Notes under the pieces: generated by a model
Database searches by the model: none
What the model saw: the letters and a program-made list of their open reading frames with translations, nothing else
What the model was told of the DNA's origin: nothing
In this document: piece by piece, positions 34,498-43,032 of the stretch
How the letters are laid out: the number at the start of each line of letters is the position of its first letter
Position numbering within the stretch: the stretch's first letter is position 1
Translations under genes and position numbers: made by a program
From: JABFSM01 sp963762545
GTDB taxonomy: Bacteria > Gemmatimonadota > Gemmatimonadetes > Gemmatimonadales > GWC2-71-9
Assembly: GCA_963762545.1 (NCBI GenBank)
Contig: CAVXLC010000007.1
Span: forward strand, 310,001-374,000
Reading direction: 5' to 3'
DNA: 64,000 nt

Positions 34498-35031
34498 TTG
34501 ACTAAGCTATGGTTTGCTGTGCTGGCGACGATCGCGCTCGGGGAGTGGATCCAGCCGCTGGGCCTCCTCGCCCAAGCCCATCCTATCCGCGTCGTCACCC
34601 TGAGCGTCGGGCCATCTCTCTACAGATTGCCGGAGTTGGGGCATGGAACGGCGATGGTCGCGTCCGGTTCGCTGCACTGGCGCGGGAAGAGTCCCTTGCA
34701 GCCGCAGATCGGACTCACAAGTTGGATTGAAACTGTGCACTTTGACCTCCCCCCTTTTGAGACGACGGAGATCAAACAGGCCCTTATCCCAGAGCTCGGC
34801 GTGCGGCTGGCTGGTACAGGCTCAGTCGTGCGGCCATATCTCAGTGCGGGCTTGGGCTACCTCCTTTCACTCGGTGGACTCCATTCGGGAGTGACCCTCT
34901 ATGCATCGAGTGGCATGGATTGGCATGTGCGAGGTCATTGGGGCCTTCGCGCGGACGCACGGCTGCGGAGTGTACGGCCATTTGCGGGGCGCACGTTGGA
35001 TCTATCCTTGGGGCTCGGTCGTAGTTGGTAG
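34498..35031 (+). CDS. Cassette 7: secreted outer-membrane-beta-barrel-like protein
   Basis: 177-aa protein if started at TTG 34498, directly before the signal peptide (TKLWFAVLATIALGE ... GLLAQA). The frame itself extends back into attC 6. The mature part alternates polar and hydrophobic residues with Gly-rich turns (PELGVRLAGTGSVVRPYLSA, RADARLRSVRPFAGRTLDLS), and the final segment is LSLGLGRSW. The ending on an aromatic residue suits BAM-inserted barrels. Function unknown. Confidence 0.7.
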   Translation: MTKLWFAVLATIALGEWIQPLGLLAQAHPIRVVTLSVGPSLYRLPELGHGTAMVASGSLHWRGKSPLQPQIGLTSWIETVHFDLPPFETTEIKQALIPELGVRLAGTGSVVRPYLSAGLGYLLSLGGLHSGVTLYASSGMDWHVRGHWGLRADARLRSVRPFAGRTLDLSLGLGRSW

Positions 35032-35039
35032 CCGGCTCG

Positions 35040-35144
35040 GCCTAACCAGCGCTTGCTGCTGGCGGGGCCTGCCGCGAGTACCTTTGGGTTGGTAGCTGGC
35101 GCCGCGGCGGCAGATCCCCGCAGCAGAAGCGCGCTCCGTTAGGC
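35040..35144 (+). other. attC site 7
   Basis: 105 bp, GCCTAAC to GTTAGGC, type B stem. Confidence 0.92.
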
Positions 35145-35147
35145 CAC

Positions 35148-36461
35148 ATGGCTGAGTTGACGGTGTCATCAATGAGAATCAACCTAGCGCTCAAGACACT
35201 CCTTCTTGCGGCATCGCTCGGCGTGCCGGCTCTGGTGTCGGCCCAGAGCCTGACCGGCGTCGTTACCGATTCAGCCGGGACGCCCATCCCTGCTGCCGAA
35301 ATCACGCTCCTCGAAACGGGTCGCCTGGCCTCAACGAACGCAGTCGGGCGATTTGTGTTTCCCGCCGTCACGGGGGGTGTACACCTCGTCAGGGTCAGGC
35401 GAATTGGATACGGTCCGCGCCTGTTCCGGCTAACGCTCAAGCTGGGTGAGGCATGGGACGAGACCATCGTACTCTCGAACGTACCTGCATTGCTGCCCGA
35501 TCTCGTGACGACCGCCCCCGTTCCCCAGCCACGCTTCAATCTTCGAGCCGCCTTGTACGTGGATCAGCAGCACTATGCACCGCGCACGAAGTTTGAGATT
35601 CCGTACAGTACCTACGGGGCAGTTGTCGTCACCGGACCGACCCAGAGCGACGCAGTTGTCTTCTTCGATGTCCCGGAAGGCCACCTCCCAGTTGGGATGG
35701 AGTGGGGGGTGCCCGGCCAATGGGATCATGCGGGCGCAGGTGCACCTACCTGCCGCACCAGCGCTCCCGTCGTGGCCGGCCGGTTCTTTGGCGAGGAAGG
35801 CTCTCTCTTGCTGCTCGATGTCGACGGGCAGCTCTATCTCACCCCTCGGCGCCGTGTCGGCAGGGAACCATCGTGCGGGGCCCTGGGTCACCTCACCGTA
35901 GCGGGTCGCGTCACGCAGGCCGCGGTGAGTCCAGGAGGTTGGGCTGTCGTGTCGGATTCAGGCGTCACATCGATGACACTGGCAGGGTACGACCTCAACG
36001 GCACACTCCGGTGGGACCTTCCGCTGAGAGGCTGGGGCTCCCCCGAGGACCTGAGCCTGGCTCATTTGAGCGGTGGGACGGGATCCGTCACGCTGGCCGC
36101 GCCTCGCTGGCCGTTTCGGTGGTTGGAGGTCGACACGAATGGGACCATCCGGCGGGAATCGAGCCCGTTTATGGGGCTCGACAAGGCCCAAGGCGTCCCT
36201 GCAGACTCCTTGGCGTACCAGGACTGGAGGGCCCTTGGGGTCATTCCTCTCATGGACGGATGGATTCAAACCCTCGTGCGCAGCGACTTCACAGACCGTG
36301 TGCTCGTCCTCTATGACCGGGTCGGGCGGGCGCGGACCCTCACCCGGCTCGAGGGTGCCCCGCTGCTTCTGGCCGGTGACCCCGATCATCGCAGCCTCAT
36401 TGGCATCCGCCCGGCGCGACCCGGGAGACACGACGGTGAGCTGGTCGCTTACGTCTACTGA
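35148..36461 (+). CDS. Cassette 8: secreted carboxypeptidase-regulatory-like plus beta-propeller-like protein
   Basis: 437-aa exported protein. ATG 35148 is 3 bp after the attC core, but ATG 35172 directly precedes the signal peptide (LKTLLLAASLGVPALVSAQ) and is equally likely. Residues ~34-110 form a CarboxypepD_reg domain (LTGVVTDSAGTPIPAAEITL, GRFVFPAVTGGVHLVRVRRI). The remaining ~320 residues have repeated beta-strand patterns like a six-bladed propeller. Large for a cassette. Function unknown; probably cell-surface. Confidence 0.75.
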   Translation: MAELTVSSMRINLALKTLLLAASLGVPALVSAQSLTGVVTDSAGTPIPAAEITLLETGRLASTNAVGRFVFPAVTGGVHLVRVRRIGYGPRLFRLTLKLGEAWDETIVLSNVPALLPDLVTTAPVPQPRFNLRAALYVDQQHYAPRTKFEIPYSTYGAVVVTGPTQSDAVVFFDVPEGHLPVGMEWGVPGQWDHAGAGAPTCRTSAPVVAGRFFGEEGSLLLLDVDGQLYLTPRRRVGREPSCGALGHLTVAGRVTQAAVSPGGWAVVSDSGVTSMTLAGYDLNGTLRWDLPLRGWGSPEDLSLAHLSGGTGSVTLAAPRWPFRWLEVDTNGTIRRESSPFMGLDKAQGVPADSLAYQDWRALGVIPLMDGWIQTLVRSDFTDRVLVLYDRVGRARTLTRLEGAPLLLAGDPDHRSLIGIRPARPGRHDGELVAYVY

Positions 36462-36471
36462 CGCCGATGTG

Positions 36472-36577
36472 GCCTAACCAGCGCTTGCTGCTGCCGGTCC
36501 GCGGCGGCCGGCCGCCGAATGAGTAGCTTACATGGCGGGGCCGCCGCGCCCCGCAGCAGAAGCGCGCTTCGTTAGGC
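36472..36577 (+). other. attC site 8
   Basis: 106 bp, GCCTAAC to GTTAGGC, type A stem. Confidence 0.93.
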
Positions 36578-36670
36578 TTCGGGCCGCCCGGGCTCCTTGC
36601 AGGCAGTCTTGAGCTTGGTTCGTTGGAGGTGTGCATAATGTAGAGGAGGTGTTGACGCGACATCACCTCA

Positions 36671-37234
36671 ATGCGGAGGCTGCACATGGCTCGCACGACG
36701 CATGTCGTAGTTGGAGCGCTCTTGATTCCAACCTTGGCTCTCGCGCAGCGGAAGCCTGTCCTTGAGCTAGGCACTAGTCTTGGCCTCACTATCACAAGCA
36801 GCGCCGTCGTCCTCGGGGGCAGCGTCACGCGGTTCGGCGCGCCTGGTGCGGGAATCCTTGGCCAGCCGACCATCTATGCCGCGGTCTTCGCGGGGAAGGG
36901 TGTGATCATTGAGCCGCAGCTCGCCTTGAACATCACCTCGAGCGGAGGTCAAACCGCCACCACTGTCGGTCTCGCCGCGCAATTCGGGTATCTATTCGAC
37001 GGCCCCGAAAGGAACTCTCTCTTGCTCGCAGGATCTCTTGCATACCAATCGATTTCACATCCGGGTACCTCTAGCGACGAAGTCGGGCTGGGTGCGAAAG
37101 TCGGCTACCGGGTCCTTGCTGGCTCAAGTGTGGGGCTCCGGTTTGAAGCCGGCTACCGCCGGTGGTTCGATAGCCATTTGAACGAGTTCACGTTCGGCAT
37201 TGGTCTCGGGGGCATATTTCACCACTCGCATTAG
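36671..37234 (+). CDS. Cassette 9: outer-membrane beta-barrel-like protein
   Basis: 187-aa protein with a signal peptide (HVVVGALLIPTLALAQ); ATG 36671 or ATG 36686 may be used. Amphipathic strands dominate (VLELGTSLGLTITSSAVVLG, KVGYRVLAGSSVGLRFEAGY), with the final strand FGIGLGGIFHH, as in small OmpA- or OprD-like barrels. No recognised family. The 93 bp between attC 8 and the start hold no visible gene. Confidence 0.72.
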   Translation: MRRLHMARTTHVVVGALLIPTLALAQRKPVLELGTSLGLTITSSAVVLGGSVTRFGAPGAGILGQPTIYAAVFAGKGVIIEPQLALNITSSGGQTATTVGLAAQFGYLFDGPERNSLLLAGSLAYQSISHPGTSSDEVGLGAKVGYRVLAGSSVGLRFEAGYRRWFDSHLNEFTFGIGLGGIFHHSH

Positions 37235-37267
37235 GCGTGCTCGGCAGCGAACATGGGGAGGACCGAA

Positions 37268-37363
37268 GCCTAACCTGCGCTTGCTGCCGCCGGCGCGATC
37301 AGGTTCTGGCCATCGGTATTAGAATCCAGTGGCGCGCCGCAGCAGAAGCGCGATTCGTTAGGT
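37268..37363 (+). other. attC site 9
   Basis: 96 bp, GCCTAAC to GTTAGGT, type C stem. Confidence 0.92.
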
Positions 37364-37599
37364 GCACTCGCCCCCAACACCGAGCCTTTTCCTTTCGCCT
37401 CGAGGTTGGTGGTTGGCTGCCGCTTCGGCGCTCAAAGCTCTTAGCGGCCTCCGGTCATTCTGAGCCGTTCCTTTTCCGCGGGCTGCCCGGCCAGCGATAC
37501 GATGGATGTTCGCGCTGGCCGCAGGCAGCTCCGCTCGGCTCTCGTGGTACCTGCCAGGGTGGCTCCGAGGCCCCGCGGGCACCACATCTTTCGGCGGGC
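37364..37599 (+). ncRNA. Cassette 10: ORF-less cassette with conserved hairpin (family member 2)
   Basis: No credible ORF. The central hairpin uses GGCCAGCG/CGCTGGCC (37489-37496 with 37513-37520), extended by GCTGCC/GGCAGC (37482-37487 with 37524-37529), at the same place as the stems of cassettes 2 and 11 but with different bases. An identical copy is cassette 14. Kept structure with changed sequence suggests an RNA or DNA structure rather than a protein. Confidence 0.4.
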
Positions 37600-37695
37600 A
37601 CCTAACAAGCGCTTGCTGCTGTCGGCGCGGTAGGTTCTGGGCTTTGGAATTAGGTTTCGAGCAGCGCGCCGCAGCAGAAGCGCGATCCGTTAGGT
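37600..37695 (+). other. attC site 10
   Basis: 96 bp, ACCTAAC to GTTAGGT, variant of type C with GCTGTCGGCGCGG. Confidence 0.92.
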
Positions 37696-37942
37696 GCACT
37701 CCCCCAAACATCGCAGCCTCTCCACTCCACTCTCTGGTCTATGGGTGGTCGCAGGGTAGGGCTCAGTGCCTCACGCCGTTACCGGTCCTCAGCTCGGTCC
37801 TCCATGTCCGCGGGCTGCCGGCAACGGCGGTCACAAGCGCCCATCCAACGCCTGCCGGCAGCCCGCTCCTCGATCGGGGTACCCGCCAGGGGAGTTCCCT
37901 GGCCGGCCAGGATCTGACGGAACAGCCCGAGTCTCGGTCGTG
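37696..37942 (+). ncRNA. Cassette 11: ORF-less cassette with conserved hairpin (family member 3)
   Basis: No credible ORF. Contains a perfect 14-bp stem, GCGGGCTGCCGGCA (37810-37823) with TGCCGGCAGCCCGC (37853-37866). The same cassette recurs at 43884-44130 (cassette 19). Flanking bases GTCCTCAGCTCGG and CCCGCTC are shared with cassette 2. No promoter was identified, so expression as RNA is unproven. Confidence 0.4.
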
Positions 37943-38078
37943 CCCTAACCAGCGCTTGCTGCCGACGGCCGCGCTCTCCCGCCGGCGCCGTGGTTCCGCG
38001 CCGCCGGGCCTGGGCTAGATTCCAGCATCCCGCAGCGGCGCGCTCGACGGCGGCCGCAGCAGAAGCGCGATTCGTTAG
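37943..38078 (+). other. attC site 11, interrupted by IS110 copy 2
   Basis: Type F attC (long stem) cut after GATTCGTTAG. The intact counterpart at 44131-44268 shows the unoccupied site ending GTTAGGC. Confidence 0.92.
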
Positions 38079-38091
38079 CAACTGTCTCGAA

Positions 38092-39032
38092 AGTCAAGCG
38101 TGTTGTGGGTCCCACCGACGGTTGTGCTGCAGCATGGCGTTGAGGATCGTGAGCAGCTTCCGCATGCAGGCGGTGGCCGCGACCTTGAAGGGCTTACCCG
38201 GCGGCGCGCAGGCGCTCGTAGAAGACGCCGCAGCACCGGATTGTGCTTGACGGCCGACGAGCGCGGCCATGTAGAGCACGGCGCGCACCGGGGCGCGGCC
38301 GCCCCAGACCATGCGCTTGCCGCGCATGCGTGCCGCTGTCGCGATTCATCGGGGCGACGCCGACCAGCGCCGCGATCTGGTGCCGCGAGAGCTGCCCGAG
38401 CTCGGGCAGCGTGGCGAGCAGGGTGAGCGTGGTGACTGGGCCGACGCCGGGGACACTGCGCAGCAGATCCGCCTTCGCTTGGTAGAGCGGGCTCGCGGCC
38501 ACGGCGTCCTGCAGGTCGCCGTCGACATCGGCGAGCCGCTTCTCGAGCCAGCGAATGTGCTGGCTGATGTCGCGCTTGACCGGACCGCGCGCGAAGCCCG
38601 AGCCGATTCTTCTCGGCCGTGAGCATGTCGACGATCTGCCGGCGGCGCGTGAGCAGGCTTTCGAGGAGCTGGGCCGCCTCGTCGGGCAGCGGACGCGGGG
38701 GGGGGCGCACCCGCTGGGCGAAGTCGGCGAGGATGCCGGCATCGAGCGCATCGGTCTTGGCGAGTGTGCCCCATGGCCTTGGCGAAGTCGCGCACCTGGC
38801 GCGGATTCACGATGGCGACCGGCAGCCCGGCTTGGCCAGGGTGATCGCCGCGAGCATCTCGAAGCCGCCGGTCGCTTCCATCACGACCAGCGACGGGCGC
38901 CAGGGCCACGAGGCGCGGGGCGAGCTCGGCGAGGCCCGGCTCATCGTTGGTGACGGTCCAGCTCTCCCCGCCGGGCAGCGCGGCGATATCGAGCGTCGCC
39001 TTCGAGACATCGATGCCGATGAAGCATTCCAT
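38092..39032 (-). pseudogene. IS110-family transposase remnant, copy 2
   Basis: Reading from MECFIGIDVSKATLDI the frame breaks several times. The ORF fragments 38094-38327, 38194-38751 and 38346-39137 each carry part of the copy 1 protein (for example RGKRMVWGGRAPVRAVLYMA and LRSVPGVGPVTTLTLLATLP). At least three or four single-base shifts separate them. No full-length transposase can be made, but it could still be moved by the enzyme of copy 1 or 3. Confidence 0.85.
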
Positions 39033-39051
39033 GGGCGGCTCCACGAGGTAG

Positions 39052-39186
39052 ACGATCGGCGTGGCCCAACCTTGCGTGATGCGGGGTCCAGCCCCGGGCA
39101 ACTGTTCGGGCTCTCGGCGATCAACGACGGGTGGCACCCAGGCTAACGAACGGGCTCGAGGCCCTTAGGCGCAACGGGTTACCACC
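39052..39186 (-). ncRNA. Predicted IS110 bridge RNA, copy 2
   Basis: The leader keeps both looped hairpins found in copy 1, including GGTGGTAACCC/GGGTGCCACC, loop strands GTTGCGCCTA and TTCGTTAG, and ACAGTTGC. Only a handful of bases differ from copy 1 across the leader, although the transposase gene is diverged and broken. Confidence 0.65.
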
Positions 39187-39330
39187 CTATCCAGAAGTTA
39201 CCGCAGAACGCAGATTCAGAGATACAAGGCGGCGTCTCCGGAGGGTACCCTGTGGGGTTCAAGCACTCTTACCACGAGCCTTCGTGGGCTCGCATCTTGT
39301 GGCCTCACCGACTTTCGGGAGTGTGTCCTG

Positions 39331-39651
39331 GTGGAACGACAGCCCGTCGCGCCTCGATATCTGCGGGTATCCATCGCTCACTGGAGCATCAATCTCTACT
39401 CAGCGGAAGCGGAACGCATCTTCTCTCAGATTGACACCGACGGCGTTGCCATCTTCCGGGCGCAGCCTGGCTTCGTTAGCTACCGGCTCATGCGGGCTGA
39501 TAGTACCACGACGATCGCCGTAGCGGAGTGGCAATCCGAAGAGCTAGGCAAAGCCGGTGCAGAACGCTATCGCGAGTGGATGCGGAGCGTTGGGATTATG
39601 GATCGGATCAACCTCGAGACGCATGCGGGCGACATTGTGGCTGGGTCCTAA
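39331..39651 (+). CDS. Cassette 12: small ABM-like (dimeric alpha-beta barrel) protein
   Basis: 106-aa protein starting at GTG 39331. The pattern RVSIAHWSINLYSAEAERIF ... FRAQPGFVSYRLMRADSTTT, then IAVAEWQSEELGKAGAERY, matches the ferredoxin-like fold of antibiotic-biosynthesis-monooxygenase/quinol-monooxygenase relatives. No signal peptide. The 100 bp between the IS110 end and the start include a CCGGAGGGTACC stretch. Whether it is an enzyme cannot be decided from this sequence. Confidence 0.7.
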   Translation: MERQPVAPRYLRVSIAHWSINLYSAEAERIFSQIDTDGVAIFRAQPGFVSYRLMRADSTTTIAVAEWQSEELGKAGAERYREWMRSVGIMDRINLETHAGDIVAGS

Positions 39652-39691
39652 GGTCGTGCGCACCGGGCCTTGCGCTCTATTCCGCGACGCC

Positions 39692-39798
39692 GCCTAACCA
39701 GCGCTTGAAGCTGGCGGGCCGGGGCGGCCCCATGGGGCGGAAAAGATCGATCTTGATTGTGGCCGCCCGGCCCGCAGCTTAAGCGCAAACCGTTAGGC
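39692..39798 (+). other. attC site 12
   Basis: 107 bp, GCCTAAC to GTTAGGC, with a variant inner arm GCGCTTGAAGCTGG...GCAGCTTAAGCGC, unlike most of the array. Likely from a different cassette pool. Confidence 0.92.
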
Positions 39799-39840
39799 AC
39801 CACCGCGAAGTCTCGGGTAGGCTCGGGACTGGAGACTCTC

Positions 39841-40341
39841 ATGTTGCCATTTCTTGTCTTGGCCCAGTTGGCCCTTCCCAACCCGTTGCCTCCGGTCCTC
39901 GAATTGGCCCAAGGCTTCAGCGGCCAACCCGATGCTCCCGCGTGCGAACATCGGGGCCCCGGCCACAATCTGGGATCGCCCCTCATGACATTCTGCACCT
40001 GGCCCAGTGCGGGGCCGGGAATGGTGGGTGGCAAACTGACGGCCACCATCGGCGCTACTGGTTCCCCAACGCTCGTTGAGTGGGAGGTTCCTTTCGCGAG
40101 CCAATCGCGTCCTGTCGAACTCGCGGACTCTCTCGGCAAGTATTTGCGCAACCACGGCTTCGAGCCGAAGAGCTGTGAGGACGGGACTGGTCCCGCCGGA
40201 ACGATTGTTGCGGTGCAATGGCGTGGCCATGGACTGGCCGTGCATGTCTCGCATCTAGTGCCGGCTCCTGGCTATCAGGCGAAGCTGGTCGTGATGGCCA
40301 CGGACACTCCGAGCATTATCCATCCGATTCTTTGCAAATAG
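39841..40341 (+). CDS. Cassette 13: hypothetical protein
   Basis: 166-aa protein if started at ATG 39841; the frame is open into attC 12. The N-terminus (MLPFLVLAQLALPNPLPPVL) is hydrophobic and may be a short signal. The rest has four cysteines (CEH, FCTW, SCEDG, and the terminal LCK), which suggests disulfides outside the cytoplasm. Ends IIHPILCK. No family recognised. Confidence 0.65.
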   Translation: MLPFLVLAQLALPNPLPPVLELAQGFSGQPDAPACEHRGPGHNLGSPLMTFCTWPSAGPGMVGGKLTATIGATGSPTLVEWEVPFASQSRPVELADSLGKYLRNHGFEPKSCEDGTGPAGTIVAVQWRGHGLAVHVSHLVPAPGYQAKLVVMATDTPSIIHPILCK

Positions 40342-40361
40342 ATTTTCTCTTCCTTGCTGGT

Positions 40362-40457
40362 GCCTAACCAGCGCTTGCTGCCGACGGCGCGGTCGAGTTC
40401 TGGCCGTCGGTATTAGAATCCAGTGGCGCGCCGCAGCAGAAGCGCGATTCGTTAGGT
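40362..40457 (+). other. attC site 13
   Basis: 96 bp, GCCTAAC to GTTAGGT, type C stem. Confidence 0.92.
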
Positions 40458-40693
40458 GCACTCGCCCCCAACACCGAGCCTTTTCCTTTCGCCTCGAGGT
40501 TGGTGGTTGGCTGCCGCTTCGGCGCTCAAAGCTCTTAGCGGCCTCCGGTCATTCTGAGCCGTTCCTTTTCCGCGGGCTGCCCGGCCAGCGATACGATGGA
40601 TGTTCGCGCTGGCCGCAGGCAGCTCCGCTCGGCTCTCGTGGTACCTGCCAGGGTGGCTCCGAGGCCCCGCGGGCACCACATCTTTCGGCGGGC
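40458..40693 (+). ncRNA. Cassette 14: ORF-less cassette, second copy of cassette 10
   Basis: By eye, identical to 37364-37599, including the central hairpin, and followed by the same attC. It lies between different neighbours than cassette 10, so it was duplicated as a cassette and not as part of a larger block. Confidence 0.45.
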
Positions 40694-40789
40694 ACCTAAC
40701 AAGCGCTTGCTGCTGTCGGCGCGGTAGGTTCTGGGCTTTGGAATTAGGTTTCGAGCAGCGCGCCGCAGCAGAAGCGCGATCCGTTATGC
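40694..40789 (+). other. attC site 14
   Basis: 96 bp, ACCTAAC to GTTATGC. Same body as attC 10, but the final TTATGC belongs to the next cassette (also seen before cassette 28). Confidence 0.92.
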
Positions 40790-40840
40790 CGCCTCAACCA
40801 CACCCTCCCCGCAGGGTCCCTACCCTCCTAGCCCGGCTGA

Positions 40841-40870
40841 TTGACAACGTACATACGATATAAGTACATT
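40841..40870 (+). promoter_or_regulatory. Cassette-borne promoter of brnTA, copy 1
   Basis: TTGACA (40841-40846), 18 bp, TACATT (40865-40870). A GTACATA-CGA-TATAAGTAC partial dyad overlaps the spacer. The ATG at 40876 is 5 bp after the -10, so the transcript would be nearly leaderless. Confidence 0.6.
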
Positions 40871-40875
40871 ACACG

Positions 40876-41171
40876 ATGGGCGCGATTCGCTTCCAGTGGG
40901 ACCTCGCAAAGCCGGTGCGAATCTCCGCAAGCATGGCGTGTCCTTTACCGAGGCCGAAACTGTCTTTGCCGACGAGCACGGCCTCTTGCTGGACGACCCA
41001 GAACATTCGGACACCGACGACCGGTTCATCTTGCTGGGTAGTAGCACCGGCGGACGCTTCTTGGTCGTGGTCCACGCCTACCGGGAGGCGGCCGGCATCA
41101 TTCGAATCATCTCTGCCCGCAAGGCGGACCGGTTGGAGCGACAACTCTACCAAGAGCGAGATCTCACATGA
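40876..41171 (+). pseudogene. brnT: Cassette 15: brnT toxin, frameshifted, copy 1
   Basis: BrnT is a RelE-like ribosome-acting toxin. Here MGAIRFQWDLAK is read in one frame from ATG 40876, and AGANLRKHGVSFTEAETVFA ... RIISARKADRLERQ continues in another. One missing G between AAG and CCG (near 40911) would restore the family sequence WDLAKAGANLRKHG. Only a GTG at 40896 could start the second frame, losing the first beta-strand. The same defect is in the second copy (51590). Confidence 0.8.
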
Positions 41172-41398
41172 GAAAGCACTACGACTTCACCCAGGCACGT
41201 CCGAATCCATACGCGAAACTCCTGAAGAAGCCCGTGACGATCCGGCTGGATGCCAGCACGGTCGGGTACTTCAAGGGGCTCGCCAAGGAGGCAGAGATTC
41301 CCTACCAGACGCTGATCAACCTCTACCTTCGAGACTGTGCGGCAACGAAACGTCGCCCCGATCTCAAATGGCGAGCTCGTCGTGCAGGGGCGGCATAA
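41168..41398 (+). CDS. brnA: Cassette 15: BrnA antitoxin, copy 1
   Basis: 76-aa ribbon-helix-helix antitoxin of the BrnTA family. KKPVTIRLDASTVGYFKGLA followed by KEAEIPYQTLINLYLRDCA is the RHH DNA-binding domain that also binds BrnT and represses the operon. The start overlaps the brnT stop (ATGA). The stop codon is supplied by the GCATAAC core of attC 15. Intact, unlike its toxin partner. Confidence 0.9.
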   Translation: MRKHYDFTQARPNPYAKLLKKPVTIRLDASTVGYFKGLAKEAEIPYQTLINLYLRDCAATKRRPDLKWRARRAGAA

Positions 41399-41498
41399 CC
41401 AGCGCTTGCTGCTGGCGGTCCGCGGCGGCCGGCCGCCAAATGAGTAGCTTACTTGGCGGGGCCGCCGCGCCCCGCAGCAGAAGCGCAGGGCGTTAGGC
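41393..41498 (+). other. attC site 15
   Basis: 106 bp, GCATAAC to GTTAGGC, type A stem. The TAA of brnA lies in the core. Confidence 0.93.
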
Positions 41499-41544
41499 GG
41501 CTGGCCGGCCCAAACAGCGACCGGATCCTCGTGCCGGAGGTGCT

Positions 41545-42252
41545 ATGACGGCTAGACGCACGCGCGAGGAGGTGTTTGTATCGGCCCTTGCCTTGTGCAT
41601 CGCGCTGACTCAGACTGCTGCTGCACAGAGCGCCGGCCCAACGCATCGCCTCGAACTGGGGGGCACTCTCGGTGTCGCCATTATCGCGGCATCCGGAGCC
41701 CAAACGATGGCGAGCTGCAATTTTCTCCATTCCTCCGGAGAGAAGCCCGCTCTCGGGCTCCGCGGTGGTTATCGGCTCAAGAGGTGGCTTCTCCTCGAGG
41801 CCACCTTTGAGAGGGACGTAGGCCCATGGGATGATGGCGCAACTGTTTGCCCCCCCACCCATTTCCCCCGTCAACCAAGATCTGCGGGACTGGACACCGT
41901 CACCTCTGAGTTTCCCTCGCGCGAAGAATTTGGCCTGCGAGCGATCACTATCACTACCGTCCGAGCGGCGATAGTCCCTTGGTCCACCTCATGGTCGCAA
42001 ATCCGACTGTATGGAGGTGTAGGTCGGATCTGGTACCTGCATGCCTCTCCGGTAATCGCAGGGCTGAATGGCCGGATCCAGGTTGTCGGTCTCGATCTTC
42101 TAGTCGAGGCGGAAGTAGCCCGATACGCAGTGCCAATTGCTCACCGAGATCGGTTTTACCAAGACGGCGCGCTCCTTGATACACACGAGACACTGTCGTC
42201 CAAGAAACGCATTGATGCCACGATCAGATTCGGGATCGCTGCGCGTCTATAG
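41545..42252 (+). CDS. Cassette 16: exported beta-barrel-like protein, copy 1 of 3
   Basis: 235-aa protein with a signal peptide (FVSALALCIALTQTAAAQ) and a mature part rich in alternating strands (RLELGGTLGVAIIAASGAQT, GLRGGYRLKRWLLLEATFER). The final residues are ATIRFGIAARL. Resembles small outer-membrane barrels; no family assigned. A possible GGAGG site precedes ATG 41545. The whole cassette recurs at 54471 and 62965 with one amino-acid change (R to P) in the second copy. Confidence 0.75.
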   Translation: MTARRTREEVFVSALALCIALTQTAAAQSAGPTHRLELGGTLGVAIIAASGAQTMASCNFLHSSGEKPALGLRGGYRLKRWLLLEATFERDVGPWDDGATVCPPTHFPRQPRSAGLDTVTSEFPSREEFGLRAITITTVRAAIVPWSTSWSQIRLYGGVGRIWYLHASPVIAGLNGRIQVVGLDLLVEAEVARYAVPIAHRDRFYQDGALLDTHETLSSKKRIDATIRFGIAARL

Positions 42253-42289
42253 CGTGCTGCGGGCACGTTTCGCGCTGTCTTGTACAGCC

Positions 42290-42395
42290 GCCTAACCAGC
42301 GCTTGCTGCTGGCGGTCCGCGGCGGCTAGCCGCCAAATGAGTAGGTTAGATGGCGGGGCCGCCGCGCCCCGCAGCAGAAGCGCGCTCCGTTAGGC
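42290..42395 (+). other. attC site 16
   Basis: 106 bp, GCCTAAC to GTTAGGC, type A stem. The bodies of attC 32 and 41 belong to the same cassette but differ at a few bases. Confidence 0.93.
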
Positions 42396-42412
42396 ACTCG
42401 GCGGTGGGTTTT

Positions 42413-43000
42413 ATGAGAATCCTTCTCTTGGTGGTCTTTTGTGCGCTGAGCGTTGGGTGTGATTCCCAACACCTACTGGCCTCACGCGGAATCACCCTCA
42501 CTCGCACGGTCCCATTGACGAGGCCGACCCCCGCGCAACAGGCGGCGATGGCGGCCACTCTGGCCTCCTGCCCGCACTCCCTCCCAGTGCTCCCGCCGAG
42601 TTCCGCTCGTGCTGCCCTCAAGGTGGTTCAGGGTTCGCTGCAATTGGCCCCTGGCCTTCTTTCCCTACCGGAAACCGACGCGGCGTCTGAGGTGTGGGCC
42701 GCTCCGGATAGCAGCATCATGATCTTGATGCGGATGGGCGAAACCGGCGGGATGGCCGGGATGGCCATCGCTGCCCATGAGCTCATATCCGAGGGAACTC
42801 TCTGCCGACGCCAGATCAACGACTTTCTGGCGGTGGAAGCGCGACAACAGTGGATAAACCGGGCTGCACCACACGACACCATTTTTGGCGCGCTCCTCGA
42901 CGTTATCACCCCTGGAGCTGGCGCGCTGCATTTTACGATACTGGCTCGCGGGGCGCCGCAACGGGACAGCTTGATGAGCAGCGCGACCACCTTGCGATAG
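42413..43000 (+). CDS. Cassette 17: putative lipoprotein
   Basis: 195-aa lipoprotein starting at ATG 42413. The signal is MRILLLVVFCALSVGC with an SVGC lipobox, and the frame upstream is attC. The mature part has a Met/Gly-rich segment (MILMRMGETGGMAGMAIAAH) and a helical C-terminus. No known family or catalytic motif. Function unknown. Confidence 0.75.
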   Translation: MRILLLVVFCALSVGCDSQHLLASRGITLTRTVPLTRPTPAQQAAMAATLASCPHSLPVLPPSSARAALKVVQGSLQLAPGLLSLPETDAASEVWAAPDSSIMILMRMGETGGMAGMAIAAHELISEGTLCRRQINDFLAVEARQQWINRAAPHDTIFGALLDVITPGAGALHFTILARGAPQRDSLMSSATTLR

Positions 43001-43032
43001 CGCCTCTTCGTTACCAATCGGCGTTGGCCGGT

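Larger units (their letters stand above)
38079..39228 (-). mobile_element. IS110-family element, copy 2 (degenerate transposase)
   Basis: Same ends and same insertion point as copies 1 and 3 (GTTAG/CAACTG on the left, GATACAAG/GC on the right). It is related but clearly diverged in the coding part, with several small indels, so it arrived independently or much earlier than the other two. Confidence 0.9.

Noticed and set aside
36397..36873. Many minus-strand frames ending or starting with RFCCGARRP-like peptides across the array
   Set aside because: These are translations of attC sites (…CAGCAGAAGCGC…) in the minus direction; they recur at every site and have no start signals or conserved neighbours.
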